A DNA stretch of 64,000 bases from an uncultured Oscillibacter sp. (GTDB lineage Bacteria; Bacillota; Clostridia; Oscillospirales; Oscillospiraceae). The stretch is taken from contig CANPTW010000001.1 of NCBI GenBank assembly GCA_947577075.1, positions 1-64,000 of the forward strand. The letters run 5' to 3'. Below, piece by piece: positions 16,420 to 23,838 of the stretch (its first letter is position 1; every line of letters starts with the position of its first letter). A program made the translations under genes and the position numbers. Below the pieces are notes generated by a model. That model saw nothing but the letters and a program-made list of their open reading frames with translations, did no database searches and was not told the origin of the DNA.

Positions 16420-16944
16420 TCAGATGGTGGTATACATCTCGGCCTTGCTGTATGAGGTCTTGCCCTTTATCATCATCTCCAGGAAGTCGTCTCTGGAGAA
16501 GTCAGACAGGCGGAATACTTCTTCAGGCCTCATACCCAGTTGACGCCCTATCTCTTGAATGGTCTTGCCCTCGTCCAGCAGTCGTTTCACGATTGCTTTC
16601 ATGGGCTCTAACAGGTGTGTTCCTCTCGCCCGGTTGTGCGTGACGGTGCCGTAGATGTCCTCGCTGGCGTCCTCGTGGAACACTCTCACCACGGGGACTT
16701 TGCCATCCAGCATGGACAGCAACGGCTCCTCTCCTGCCACAGTCCAACGATGGAACCCGTCGATGATGGTATAGTCTGGCCGCACGACAATAGGGAGTGT
16801 CCATCCATTGGTGAGGATGGATTGGGTCAGCAGCTTCAGATTCTCCTTGCTGACCTTGTTGGGGTTGTAGTCGTTCGGTTTGAGCAGTTGCCTGTCCACC
16901 CATTCCAGGGTAGACAGAGGGGCCAACAGCTTTTTGTCACCCAT
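16420..16944 (-). CDS. ParB/sulfiredoxin-fold protein with HTH (IbrB-like), last gene of the cassette
   Basis: A 174-residue protein from the ATG at 16944, eight bases inside the previous gene. The N-terminal two thirds carry the ParB/Srx fold (LLKPNDYNPNKVSKENLKLL, then TIIDGFHRWTVAGEE, the catalytic-pocket GxHR-type motif). The last third has a helix-turn-helix (TIQEIGRQLGMRPEEVFRLS). Pairs of such a protein with a DUF3440/PAPS-reductase-like protein are known as IbrB-IbrA in enterobacterial prophage regions, where they affect expression of surface proteins. Here it ends the symporter cassette. Function in phage biology is not established. Confidence 0.8.
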   Translation of the reverse strand: MGDKKLLAPLSTLEWVDRQLLKPNDYNPNKVSKENLKLLTQSILTNGWTLPIVVRPDYTIIDGFHRWTVAGEEPLLSMLDGKVPVVRVFHEDASEDIYGTVTHNRARGTHLLEPMKAIVKRLLDEGKTIQEIGRQLGMRPEEVFRLSDFSRDDFLEMMIKGKTSYSKAEMYTTI

Positions 16945-18091
16945 GCGCCTCCACCTCCCTCCGTTCAGCCTTGGCATCCTCGATGTACTGGCTGTAGATG
17001 ATTTGGTAGAGGGCCCGGTATGACCTCAGCTTGGGGTCGCCTTTTTGGAGGGCCTCGTACATTCGCTGGTAGTCCTTGGGCGTAGCGAACAGGCCTATCT
17101 TGATGAACAGGTTGCGGTAGGTCTTTGCCACCCGGAGCTTGTTGGGGGTGTTGAAATACCGGGGCATATCGGAGAACATCTCCGTGAGCAGGGCTTTGTA
17201 GTCCTTGGTGATTTCCTCGCCCTCCGCTTTCCGGCGGGCCCGGGAGCGCCGGCCAAACATCTCACTGTCCCAATAGAGGGCAGCGAGGTAGGCGTTTGGC
17301 TCCCGCCGGATCACCCGCTCCATGAGATCGGGGTAATACTCGTTCATCTGCACCAGCGTCCGGGCCGTGTCGATGGAGAAAAACTGCGACACCCGGAGTT
17401 GGTTCCGGTTCGTGCCGGACTGCCAGAGGTAGAGGTAAATCTGCGGGATCTCCACGCCCTCGTTGCGGAGGTAGAGCCACACGTCGTTGGTGGTCCAGTC
17501 ATAGATGGGGAAAATCTGCCTGCGGCCGGTCATACCTTTGCCGCCAAGGTTTAGCCGCGCCATGTATTGGAGCCGTTGAACGGACTCCGCCGAGCGTACC
17601 CCTGTCATGGTGATACCGTCCATGCACACCCGGGGCATAAAGCTCTGGTAGTTGTCTTTCCTGGGCCTCAGCATGGGGTGGCTCATAATGGCAAAAGGAG
17701 GGGGCTGTCTCACCCACACATCCCGCTTGCGCTTATCCCAGCAGATGAACGTCTCCTCCTCCGACAGCTCGTTAAAGCAGTTGAAGTGTTTGACCTCCAC
17801 GCAATACCACTCGAATTTGGCCCCGGCATACATGAATTTGCGGCGCCAGTCCATCACCGTCTTCTCGATGCAAGGGAAAATGGCCTCCTCGTCCACAAAC
17901 TGGACGGTCAGCAGGGAGGGGTCAATCTCCCCGCTCTGGATCAGGCTGAGGGTCAGTTGGGCAAGGGTCAGGCTGTCCTTTCCCCCGGAGAACGACATAT
18001 AGACCGGGACACCGTTGCGGAACGCATTGCGGATTCGGATTTTAGCCGCCGTCACCACGTCCATGTCGGACTGTATCCGTTTTACAGCCAT
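16937..18091 (-). CDS. PP-loop PAPS-reductase-like protein, DUF3440 type (IbrA-like)
   Basis: A 384-residue member of the adenine-nucleotide alpha hydrolase fold. The PP-loop SFSGGKDSLTLAQL lies at about residue 33. Further motifs are TVQFVDEEAIFPCIE, WDKRKRDVWVRQPPPF, TMTGVRSAESVQRL and IFPIYDWTTNDVWLYL. The Cys-containing ECGIH tail of genuine sulfite-forming PAPS reductases is not seen, so it more likely adenylates an unknown substrate. A C-terminal domain (after residue 270) is typical of IbrA/DUF3440. Both gene boundaries overlap ParB-fold genes. Confidence 0.85.
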   Translation of the reverse strand: MAVKRIQSDMDVVTAAKIRIRNAFRNGVPVYMSFSGGKDSLTLAQLTLSLIQSGEIDPSLLTVQFVDEEAIFPCIEKTVMDWRRKFMYAGAKFEWYCVEVKHFNCFNELSEEETFICWDKRKRDVWVRQPPPFAIMSHPMLRPRKDNYQSFMPRVCMDGITMTGVRSAESVQRLQYMARLNLGGKGMTGRRQIFPIYDWTTNDVWLYLRNEGVEIPQIYLYLWQSGTNRNQLRVSQFFSIDTARTLVQMNEYYPDLMERVIRREPNAYLAALYWDSEMFGRRSRARRKAEGEEITKDYKALLTEMFSDMPRYFNTPNKLRVAKTYRNLFIKIGLFATPKDYQRMYEALQKGDPKLRSYRALYQIIYSQYIEDAKAERREVEAHG

Positions 18092-18693
18092 ATCTTTTCC
18101 CCACAGTGAGGGCAGACCACATACTGACGGACAGGCTCTTTCGGCTCCTCTTGTGCGGGGGCCTCCTCCGGCTCGTCGTCCCCGCCCTCGTCCGCAAGGC
18201 CGGCGGTCATGTAGAGGTCTTTCCGCTCCCGGGCCGCTTTGATTTCCTCAATTTCCTCCTCGTCAAGCGTCCCATACTCCTGGAGCTTTTCGGAGACTTC
18301 CCCGGCCTGGGCCACCATGCTTTTCAGCAGCTCCTCGTCAAAACCGGGGATGTCGAGGTCGTCCTTCAGGTCAACCAGGAAAGCGTCGAACGTCTCCAGG
18401 TCGTCCACACCCAGGCCGAATATCTTGTTGTCGGCCAGCATGAGCTTTTTCTTCTGGTTCTCAGTCAGGCCCTCCACCTGGAGGACGTCGGCCTCCTCCC
18501 AGCCCAGCCGGAGGAGGGTTTCAAACAGCCCGTTCCCGGCCAGGATCACGCCCACCTCGTCCGCCACGATAGGGCGGAGCTGTCCGAACATGGAGACGCT
18601 GCGCTCAAACTCTTTCAGCTGCTTCTCGGTGTGCATCCGCACATTCTGCTCCGGCCTTTGCAGGCTGGACAGGGGCATCTTCCTGATGTTCAT
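18082..18693 (-). CDS. ParB/sulfiredoxin-fold protein with acidic tail and CxxC
   Basis: A 203-residue protein. Residues 1-90 hold a ParB N-terminal-like fold (SLQRPEQNVRMHTEKQLKEF, then VILAGNGLFETLLRLGWEEA and LTENQKKKLMLADNKIFGLG). Unlike the other ParB-fold proteins here, the usual GxHR motif is GNGLFE and I see no clear helix-turn-helix. The C-terminal 60 residues are very acidic and end with VVCPHCGEKIW, a single zinc-knuckle half. It overlaps both neighbouring PP-loop genes and is likely their partner. Confidence 0.78.
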   Translation of the reverse strand: MNIRKMPLSSLQRPEQNVRMHTEKQLKEFERSVSMFGQLRPIVADEVGVILAGNGLFETLLRLGWEEADVLQVEGLTENQKKKLMLADNKIFGLGVDDLETFDAFLVDLKDDLDIPGFDEELLKSMVAQAGEVSEKLQEYGTLDEEEIEEIKAARERKDLYMTAGLADEGGDDEPEEAPAQEEPKEPVRQYVVCPHCGEKIWL

Positions 18694-19472
18694 TTTCCGG
18701 CCACCTCCAGATATGCGCGCGCTCCCGGCAGATAGTCAGCGGCGGTTATAACCACGCTCTTGTCGATGTTATAGACCTCCCGCCAGCCGTTCTCCTCGCT
18801 GCCCGTCCATTGACGGGCAGGCCAGGGGTGAGTGCCGCAGAGATAACCGTTTGCCCAGCCGTAGATAGGGGGCAGCGGCAGTTGGTGGTAATGGATGAAC
18901 GCCAGGATATGCTCGTGCGACCAGTCGGAAAGGGGGCTGAACCGGGTGATACCCTTTCCGTCCGTGTAGATATTGGATTTGCGGCCGACATAGTTGCCGT
19001 CCGCACGTCGGCGGCCCAGGATGATGGAATCCAGCTTGTGGGTCTTGAAGTAAAGGCGCTGCGCCCGGTGCTGGACGATGGAGAACCACTGAGCCGCAGT
19101 CTTGCTGTCCTGGGGGAACAGCATTTCGGGGTGACGGCTCAGCCATTCCAAGTCCTGCCCGGTGTTGATGATCTCGCAGCCCTCCGGCTTGTTGGCCTCT
19201 ACCCAAGCCATAAAGGCGGGGTATTCCAGATTGCACACGCCGATCATGCTGTCGGTCACGCCGGCCATCTCGCAGACTTTAGCGAGGACAACGCTGTCCT
19301 TACCGCCGCTCCAGGCATAGGCGGCGTGCTCTCCCTCGGTGGTGGCCCTGATGTCCTCCACGGTGGAGGCGGTCAGGGCATCCAGTTCCTCACGGGACAC
19401 GGCCTGCTCGATAGAGGCGACGGCCTCCAGCCAGGCGTCGTTGCTGATGCTCTGCTTTCTGCCGAGGCTCAT
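18690..19472 (-). CDS. PP-loop PAPS-reductase-like ATPase, second copy
   Basis: A 260-residue protein with PP-loop AYAWSGGKDSVVLAKVCE at about residue 50 and later motifs IILGRRRADGNYVG and TRFSPLSDWSHEHILAFIHY, the PAPS-reductase family core. It has no ECGIH tail and no C-terminal domain, so it is a minimal version quite unlike the IbrA-like neighbour. It starts at ATGA overlapping the symporter stop and ends overlapping the ParB-fold gene. A palindrome copy lies at its 3' end. Confidence 0.83.
   Translation of the reverse strand: MSLGRKQSISNDAWLEAVASIEQAVSREELDALTASTVEDIRATTEGEHAAYAWSGGKDSVVLAKVCEMAGVTDSMIGVCNLEYPAFMAWVEANKPEGCEIINTGQDLEWLSRHPEMLFPQDSKTAAQWFSIVQHRAQRLYFKTHKLDSIILGRRRADGNYVGRKSNIYTDGKGITRFSPLSDWSHEHILAFIHYHQLPLPPIYGWANGYLCGTHPWPARQWTGSEENGWREVYNIDKSVVITAADYLPGARAYLEVAGK
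18744..18753. repeat. Palindrome GGTTRYAACC, copy 3 (exact)
   Basis: GGTTATAACC within the second PP-loop gene, read GTG GTT ATA ACC GCC. GTT and ATA are unusual codons in this GC-rich gene set. Confidence 0.7.
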
Positions 19473-20863
19473 GCCCTCGCCCCCTTTCGGGAGAACGCCA
19501 GGGAGACGGCTCCGCTCAGCAGCACCGTGATAAGACTGCCGGCCGTCTTATAGGCGGCGATGTTCCAGATGTTCCCCACAGCGAACACGGGGAGGCCGAT
19601 GCACAGGGAGGCAACGATACCGGCAAACACGCCGTTGGGGCTCAGCCGCTTGCCCAGGAGGGTCAGCGCCGTAGGTAACAGCGTGGAGGCCCGCAGGGTG
19701 CCGTAGAACAAGAACAGGTGGGTCACGGTCAGCCCCGGGATGTTCGCCGCCAGGATACCCACCAGGAGGAGGCCGGCCATCGCCAGCCGGGACAGCCTCA
19801 GCCGTTCCTTGGAATCCATCGTGGCGGAGATTCGCCAGTCGGTGGTCAGCGACGCCGCGGCGCAAAGGTTGCTGTCCACCGTGGAGAGCAAGCCGGAGAG
19901 CACCATCATCAGGAGCGGAGCCAATACCCACGGCGGGAGCAGAGACGTGATAAACTCCACGTTTACCATGCCAACGTCTGCGGGGATAAAGCCGGTACCG
20001 GCTGCGGCAAATCCTATAGTCCCCATAGAGAGGGGGACGACGGCAAAAATCAGGGCGCCGATAAAGAACGATCTGCCGATGCGGTCCTTGCGGATCGCAA
20101 AGGTGCGCTGCCAAAAACACTGGTCGCCAAACGGCCCGGAAATCAGGCCGACGGCCGTGGGGAGGCCAAAGCCCAGGAATACAGAAAGCCCCGTCTCCGA
20201 GAACAGGGACGCATGGTCGCCCGTAATGGAGCCGAGGCCCGCCGTGACAGCGCCCACCCCTCCGGCCCTGGAAAGGCCCCAGGGGACGAGGAGGGCGCAG
20301 CCAAGTAGAATAATGGCAAGCTGGATAACGTCGGTTGTAACCGACGCCTTGAGGCCGGAAAAGCACGAATAGGAGTAGGCAATCACCGCAAGGATGATTG
20401 TCATGCTCCAGAACGGCGCTCCGGTGATGGCGGACAGCATTTTGCCTCCGGCCAGGAGCTGGACGGCGGTGGACAGGACGGCCAGCGCCCCCAGCTGGAA
20501 CGAGTACGCCCCCTTGACTTTTCGGGAGCCGTAGACCGTGGCCATGTAGCCCGTCAGGGTGACGCCTTCCGGGTACGCAGACCTCATACGTTTTGCGAAC
20601 GGGATAAAAAGAATCAGGCACAGCACGTTCGGTACCAGGAACCAAAACAGCCCCGGGATACCGCTGGTGTATGCCTTTTCCGCAGATACGAAGAGGGAGG
20701 GTGCCCAAATCCATGTTGCGGCTATGCTCATGGCAGCAACCCCTGTTCCGATGCGGCGGTCAGCTACATGGAAACTCTCGGCATCATGCGTCCGCTTTGT
20801 GAATACCACCGTGGCCCCAATCATCAAGGCGGCGTAGGCGATAAGCACAACAATGCCTAACAT
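19469..20863 (-). CDS. Phage-borne sodium:solute symporter (SSS family)
   Basis: A 464-residue polytopic membrane protein from the ATG at 20863 (AAAGGAGG upstream). About 13 hydrophobic segments are visible, e.g. MLGIVVLIAYAALMIGATVV at the start. SSS hallmarks include SIAATWIWAPSLFVSAEKAY, SCFSGLKASVTTDVIQL and LLSTVDSNLCAAASLTTDW (the GLLST..S..N.A..SL.T.D Na-site region). The substrate cannot be told from sequence. It is the first gene of the five-gene cassette, 150 bases downstream of a consensus promoter. A transporter of this class is very unusual in a phage. Confidence 0.88.
   Translation of the reverse strand: MLGIVVLIAYAALMIGATVVFTKRTHDAESFHVADRRIGTGVAAMSIAATWIWAPSLFVSAEKAYTSGIPGLFWFLVPNVLCLILFIPFAKRMRSAYPEGVTLTGYMATVYGSRKVKGAYSFQLGALAVLSTAVQLLAGGKMLSAITGAPFWSMTIILAVIAYSYSCFSGLKASVTTDVIQLAIILLGCALLVPWGLSRAGGVGAVTAGLGSITGDHASLFSETGLSVFLGFGLPTAVGLISGPFGDQCFWQRTFAIRKDRIGRSFFIGALIFAVVPLSMGTIGFAAAGTGFIPADVGMVNVEFITSLLPPWVLAPLLMMVLSGLLSTVDSNLCAAASLTTDWRISATMDSKERLRLSRLAMAGLLLVGILAANIPGLTVTHLFLFYGTLRASTLLPTALTLLGKRLSPNGVFAGIVASLCIGLPVFAVGNIWNIAAYKTAGSLITVLLSGAVSLAFSRKGARA
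20333..20342. repeat. Palindrome GGTTRYAACC, copy 4 (exact)
   Basis: GGTTGTAACC inside a perfect 18-bp palindrome CGTCGGTTGTAACCGACG (20329-20346). It lies within the symporter gene and is read TCG GTT ACA ACC GAC. Confidence 0.75.
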
Positions 20864-20948
20864 TTGCAATTCCTCCTTTGTTCTCCCCGCTGGCGAGGCG
20901 AGGGTATCACAAAGGGGCGGCGTCGGGCCCTCCTTTCCCGCAAAAGTA

Positions 20949-20986
20949 GAACCGCCCCGCACCTAAAGAAAGGCGCAGGGCGGTTC
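20949..20986 (-). promoter_or_regulatory. Leader hairpin before the symporter gene
   Basis: Arms GAACCGCCCTGCGCC and GGTGCGGGGCGGTTC (15 pairs with wobble) enclose an 8-base loop, about 30 bases after the predicted transcription start and 85 bases before the symporter ATG. It is followed only by TACTTTT, so it may be a weak attenuator, an RNA-stabilising element or a protein/ligand-responsive leader. It could also stop read-through from upstream genes. Confidence 0.55.
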
Positions 20987-21013
20987 CCGGCTGATTAAGA
21001 TTTTACAGCTTGC

Positions 21014-21042
21014 ATTATAGCATTTTGGAATTGCCTTGTAAA
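21014..21042 (-). promoter_or_regulatory. Consensus sigma-A promoter for the symporter/PP-loop/ParB cassette
   Basis: On the minus strand: TTTACA (21042-21037), 17 bases, TATAAT (21019-21014). Only the second -35 base pair differs from consensus. It is in the 195-base gap after rusA and points into the symporter gene. It would let the cassette be expressed independently of lytic operon read-through, even in a lysogen. Confidence 0.75.
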
Positions 21043-21058
21043 TGAACGATTTTTGCCC

Positions 21059-21445
21059 TCAGCTTTCCAGGAATTTTATCACCACTTCCGTCCGGGGGTT
21101 GTCCTTGTCATAGAGTACCCGGCTCCCATCGTGGGATGTGATGATTTCGCTGTTGTCGTCCTTTAGGACTTCATACTTCACCAGCACGTCGTCAATGGCC
21201 TCCAGCAGATTTGTGAGATCCACCCGGCGCTTTGTAGGCATATAAAACAGGCAGACGACCTCACAGGGCTGGGTATGCTTTTTCCCGCGATTGGGAAGAA
21301 AATAGCCGGCGTCCTTTTCGTATTGGACGTAGGCCTTGCTGGGGAGAATTTTGCTGTACTGGCCGCAGTTGGCGATACGCTGGGAGTTCTTCTTGGTGAC
21401 GGGGGCAAGCGGGATCGTGAACTTAAGCTCTTTCATCCCTGCCAC
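21059..21445 (-). CDS. rusA: RusA-family Holliday junction resolvase
   Basis: Up to 128 residues. Starts at GTG 21445 or ATG 21436 are both possible. Family marks are LKFTIPLAPVTKKNSQRI near the N-terminus, the acidic metal-site segment RRVDLTNLLEAIDDVLVKYE and DDNSEIITSHDGSRVLY before the C-terminus. It cuts four-way junctions during phage recombination/replication before packaging. It ends the accessory early block, immediately before the cassette promoter, and overlaps the gene upstream. Confidence 0.9.
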   Translation of the reverse strand: MAGMKELKFTIPLAPVTKKNSQRIANCGQYSKILPSKAYVQYEKDAGYFLPNRGKKHTQPCEVVCLFYMPTKRRVDLTNLLEAIDDVLVKYEVLKDDNSEIITSHDGSRVLYDKDNPRTEVVIKFLES

Positions 21446-21797
21446 CCCGCAGCCATTGGTCTGCCTCCTCCGTCATGGCGTTAAGCATTTTCTGAATGTT
21501 TGTCAGGGCCTCCCGGATGGGCCTGCCCAGGTCTTTGGCCCCATTGCGCCAGGAGGCGGACACGGACACACAGGCGTGGCCGTCGTGGTCGAAGAAAAAG
21601 CAGGTATCCAGGGTATCGCAGTAGAGATAGGAGCTCTTGTAGGGCATACCCTTTCGATAGCTGTTCAGCATGAGCTTTTCGGCATAGGTGTGGGCATCGC
21701 CCTTGCGCTCCATATAGGCGATGTGGGCATCCAGCCCCACCTTCCGGGCCGCATTATACAGGGCGTCCCGCTCCTGTTCGATTGTCAGTCGGTTCAT
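21423..21797 (-). CDS. Phage protein of unknown function
   Basis: A 124-residue protein starting MNRLTIEQERDALYNAARKV. It is mixed helical with DTCFFFDHDGHACVSVSASW in the middle. No domain recognised. It overlaps the HNH-like gene before it and rusA after it, so it is part of the coupled recombination/accessory block. Nothing shows its role. Confidence 0.65.
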   Translation of the reverse strand: MNRLTIEQERDALYNAARKVGLDAHIAYMERKGDAHTYAEKLMLNSYRKGMPYKSSYLYCDTLDTCFFFDHDGHACVSVSASWRNGAKDLGRPIREALTNIQKMLNAMTEEADQWLRGGRDERA

Positions 21798-22081
21798 TCG
21801 TCTGTCTCCTCTGGCAGATAGTTCTTTCCAAACTCACGGCGGAAGTCCTCAACGGTGGCGTTCTGCTCCCGCATGAATTTCCTCTGCCCATATTCGTGGA
21901 GGCGCTGAGCCGTCTCCCGGCAGTTGTGTGCTGCCTGGGGACCGTTGCGGTGGCAACGATCCCCACACAGGAACACGGTCAGGCCATACTTGGTTGACTT
22001 CTTGCGGTAGGCGCCGCCGAAGATGTGATGCTCCTCCAGGCGTCCCCAGCGACCGCAGAGCCAGCAGTAGCCGTCACGCAT
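21794..22081 (-). CDS. Small HNH-like zinc protein
   Basis: A 95-residue protein with CWLCG near the N-terminus, LEEHHIFGGAYRKKS and VFLCGDRCHRNG, i.e. paired Cys plus a His-His motif as in HNH/McrA-type nuclease folds of phage origin. The second half is helical. It could nick or bind DNA next to the RusA resolvase, but the classical final H/N is not certain. Overlaps both neighbours by four to eight bases. Confidence 0.68.
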   Translation of the reverse strand: MRDGYCWLCGRWGRLEEHHIFGGAYRKKSTKYGLTVFLCGDRCHRNGPQAAHNCRETAQRLHEYGQRKFMREQNATVEDFRREFGKNYLPEETDE

Positions 22082-22358
22082 TTTCTACCCTCTTTCTCCA
22101 CCAGCTTTCTGCAGCCTGTTTGGATTCAAAGCCATGTTCTGACAGCCATTCTCCTCGCGGCGTGTTCTCGTCTTTCCCGTGTATTCCATCATTAAGGCGA
22201 AATCGTGGACAGCCAACTGACCAGCCGAACCAAAAGCCATCTACTGTATCACCGTGTATATAGGCTTTTGCTCCGCAGATTGGGCAGGGCGGAAGTCCCG
22301 TCTCTTGCCCCGATGTGTTTTCGTCTGGATGGATTCTCAACAGGTGTACTGGGGGCAT
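22074..22358 (-). CDS. Lar-like zinc-ribbon protein (possible restriction alleviation)
   Basis: A 94-residue protein. After a 22-residue lead it has LPPCPICGAKAYIHGDTVDG and a GCPRFRLNDGIHG segment ending in AESWWRKRVENA, the CPxCG...C....WNxR pattern of Lar/DUF restriction-alleviation proteins seen in many prophages, in a degenerate form. A second Lar-like protein is encoded at 27304-27783. Anti-restriction activity is inferred from family only. Confidence 0.6.
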   Translation of the reverse strand: MPPVHLLRIHPDENTSGQETGLPPCPICGAKAYIHGDTVDGFWFGWSVGCPRFRLNDGIHGKDENTPRGEWLSEHGFESKQAAESWWRKRVENA

Positions 22359-22360
22359 GG

Positions 22361-22549
22361 TTATTTGTACCCCCTCTCCTCAAACTGGCAGTCGGTGCAG
22401 ACGTCCTCCCATTCGCCATCGACCTTGCGGCTGATCCAACCGGCGTCTCGCTTTATCTGGACTGCTTCAGCAAAGCTCTCACCGCCCGGGAGCCTGGTGC
22501 CGCAGCAGTCGCAAACAGGGGTGAACTGGCGATAGTAGCGGTCAATCAC
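22361..22549 (-). CDS. Small zinc-ribbon protein
   Basis: A 62-residue protein with CDCCG and CTDCQ, a likely four-Cys zinc ribbon, around a GGESFAEAVQIKRDAGWISR helix. Start is GTG at 22549, which overlaps the stop region of the tiny ORF upstream (GTGATTGA). Function unknown. Such treble-clef peptides are common in phage early operons. Confidence 0.6.
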   Translation of the reverse strand: MIDRYYRQFTPVCDCCGTRLPGGESFAEAVQIKRDAGWISRKVDGEWEDVCTDCQFEERGYK

Positions 22550-22643
22550 GGCGCCCCACCCCTCTTTTCAAGAGATTGGTGGTCAGGTGCCGGAAGATAT
22601 ATAGCAGCTGCATGATATACGGGTGTTTCTGCTTATAGGCCAT
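22542..22643 (-). CDS. Tiny coupled ORF, 33 residues
   Basis: The ATG at 22643 lies inside the last codons of the MazG-like gene, nine bases after AGGAGG, and opens 33 codons ending TGA at 22542. The stop overlaps the GTG of the next gene. The peptide (MAYKQKHPYIMQLLYIFRHL start) is basic and amphipathic. Without it there would be an 83-base gap in a block where all genes overlap. The overlaps on both sides argue that it is translated. Function unknown. Confidence 0.55.
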   Translation of the reverse strand: MAYKQKHPYIMQLLYIFRHLTTNLLKRGVGRRD

Positions 22644-22941
22644 CAGCATCATCCTCCTGGATACCCAACCGCCCTTTCAGACGCCGGATCTTCTTGTCCA
22701 TGTGGGCGCACACCGCATCGTTGACATTGTAAATGAGCCTGAGCTGCTCCAGCATGATCGTCACGTCGGCAATCTCGTCGGCGAGGGCCTCCCGGTCGAT
22801 TTTCCCACGCCATATCTTGCAGATTTCCTTTGTCAGCTCACTCATTTCCTCTACCGCCATCATGGTTTGCGCCTCGGGGCCCCATGCTTCAAGCGCCACT
22901 TGGTAGGTAGCTTTTCTCCTCTCGTAGTCGATAGCGTTCAT
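22633..22941 (-). CDS. MazG-like nucleotide pyrophosphohydrolase
   Basis: A 102-residue all-helical protein with the MazG metal-site pattern: MMAVEEMSELTKEICKIWRG (EExxE) and ALADEIADVTIMLEQL (ExxD). Such phage enzymes hydrolyse non-canonical or signalling nucleotides, (p)ppGpp or dNTPs, during infection. It starts one base after the stop of the AAA+ gene and contains the ribosome site of the tiny ORF that follows. Confidence 0.83.
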   Translation of the reverse strand: MNAIDYERRKATYQVALEAWGPEAQTMMAVEEMSELTKEICKIWRGKIDREALADEIADVTIMLEQLRLIYNVNDAVCAHMDKKIRRLKGRLGIQEDDADGL

Positions 22942-23838
22942 CTACGTTTCTGCCTCCTCCTGCAAAATGTGTTTGACTACAACATCCGTACACTCCCTCA
23001 CAACGGTTGAGGCAGGCACAGCTCCCTCAAAGGTTTTGCCGCACCACTCGTCTACCCAGCCGTCAGAGGGCAAACCGGCGTATCGAAAGAATCTGCGCGA
23101 GAACGCTCTTACCTCGTCGGGGGACAGCGGCATCAGTTCATACCGCAAAGGGAACCTCCGCACAAGGGCCGGGTCGAGCTGGTCAAAGCGATTGGTGGTG
23201 CCGATGATGATTGCATTGTTGCGGGTCTGGTCAAGCTCTTGCATGATAGCAATTACTACGCGGTTCATTTCCCCCATCTCATGGGCCTGCCCCCGAGCTG
23301 TCCCTATGGCGTCAATTTCATCGAAACACAGGACACACGGGTTGGTGCGGACGTACTCAAAAATTTTTGCAAGATTGGACTGTGTACCGCCCAAGTGGGA
23401 ATCTACGACGCTCGAAAAGCGGACATAGGCGAACGGTAGCCCGGCTCTATGGGCTATGTACCGGGCCAGTTCAGTCTTCCCACACCCGCTCTCTCCGTAC
23501 AGAATGAGAGCGGGCAGATAGGGAATGCCCATGCTCGCAAGGCGCTCGGATGCACGATAGAGTGATATGGTTTTCTCCGCCGCCTCCGCCTCCGTTTTGC
23601 GGAGCAGGAATTTTGCCTCCGGGAAAATAGAGGAATCATCGACCACCAAAAGGCCTTTAAGCGTGTCGGGCAAATTCACAAAGCCTTTTCGCGCCTCTAT
23701 CCGACGGATCATATCATCCCGGAAAGCAGCATCCCTTTGGGATGTGATTGCACCCAAGATACACCTGGCCTGAAACTGGGCCCGTCGCATATCTCCATCG
23801 CACACATACCGAATAAGGACGCGCTCGTCATTATTCAT
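22942..23838 (-). CDS. AAA+ ATPase
   Basis: A 298-residue protein from the ATG at 23838, overlapping the radical SAM stop (ATGAATAA). A longer frame exists but would lie inside the upstream gene. It has Walker A LILYGESGCGKTELARY, a pore-like RFSSVVDSHLGGTQSNLAKI, Walker B CVLCFDEIDAIGTARG, sensor 1 NAIIIGTTNRFDQLDPAL and arginine finger RRFPLRYEL, all of the classical (FtsH/ClpX-like) clade. An N-terminal 80-residue helical domain is not recognised. Partner and substrate are unknown. Confidence 0.85.
   Translation of the reverse strand: MNNDERVLIRYVCDGDMRRAQFQARCILGAITSQRDAAFRDDMIRRIEARKGFVNLPDTLKGLLVVDDSSIFPEAKFLLRKTEAEAAEKTISLYRASERLASMGIPYLPALILYGESGCGKTELARYIAHRAGLPFAYVRFSSVVDSHLGGTQSNLAKIFEYVRTNPCVLCFDEIDAIGTARGQAHEMGEMNRVVIAIMQELDQTRNNAIIIGTTNRFDQLDPALVRRFPLRYELMPLSPDEVRAFSRRFFRYAGLPSDGWVDEWCGKTFEGAVPASTVVRECTDVVVKHILQEEAET

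Noticed and set aside
16937-19472. PP-loop genes considered as ordinary host sulfate assimilation (cysH/cysD)
   Set aside because: The ECGIH tail and cys gene neighbours are absent, and the genes are embedded in a phage operon with ParB-fold partners.
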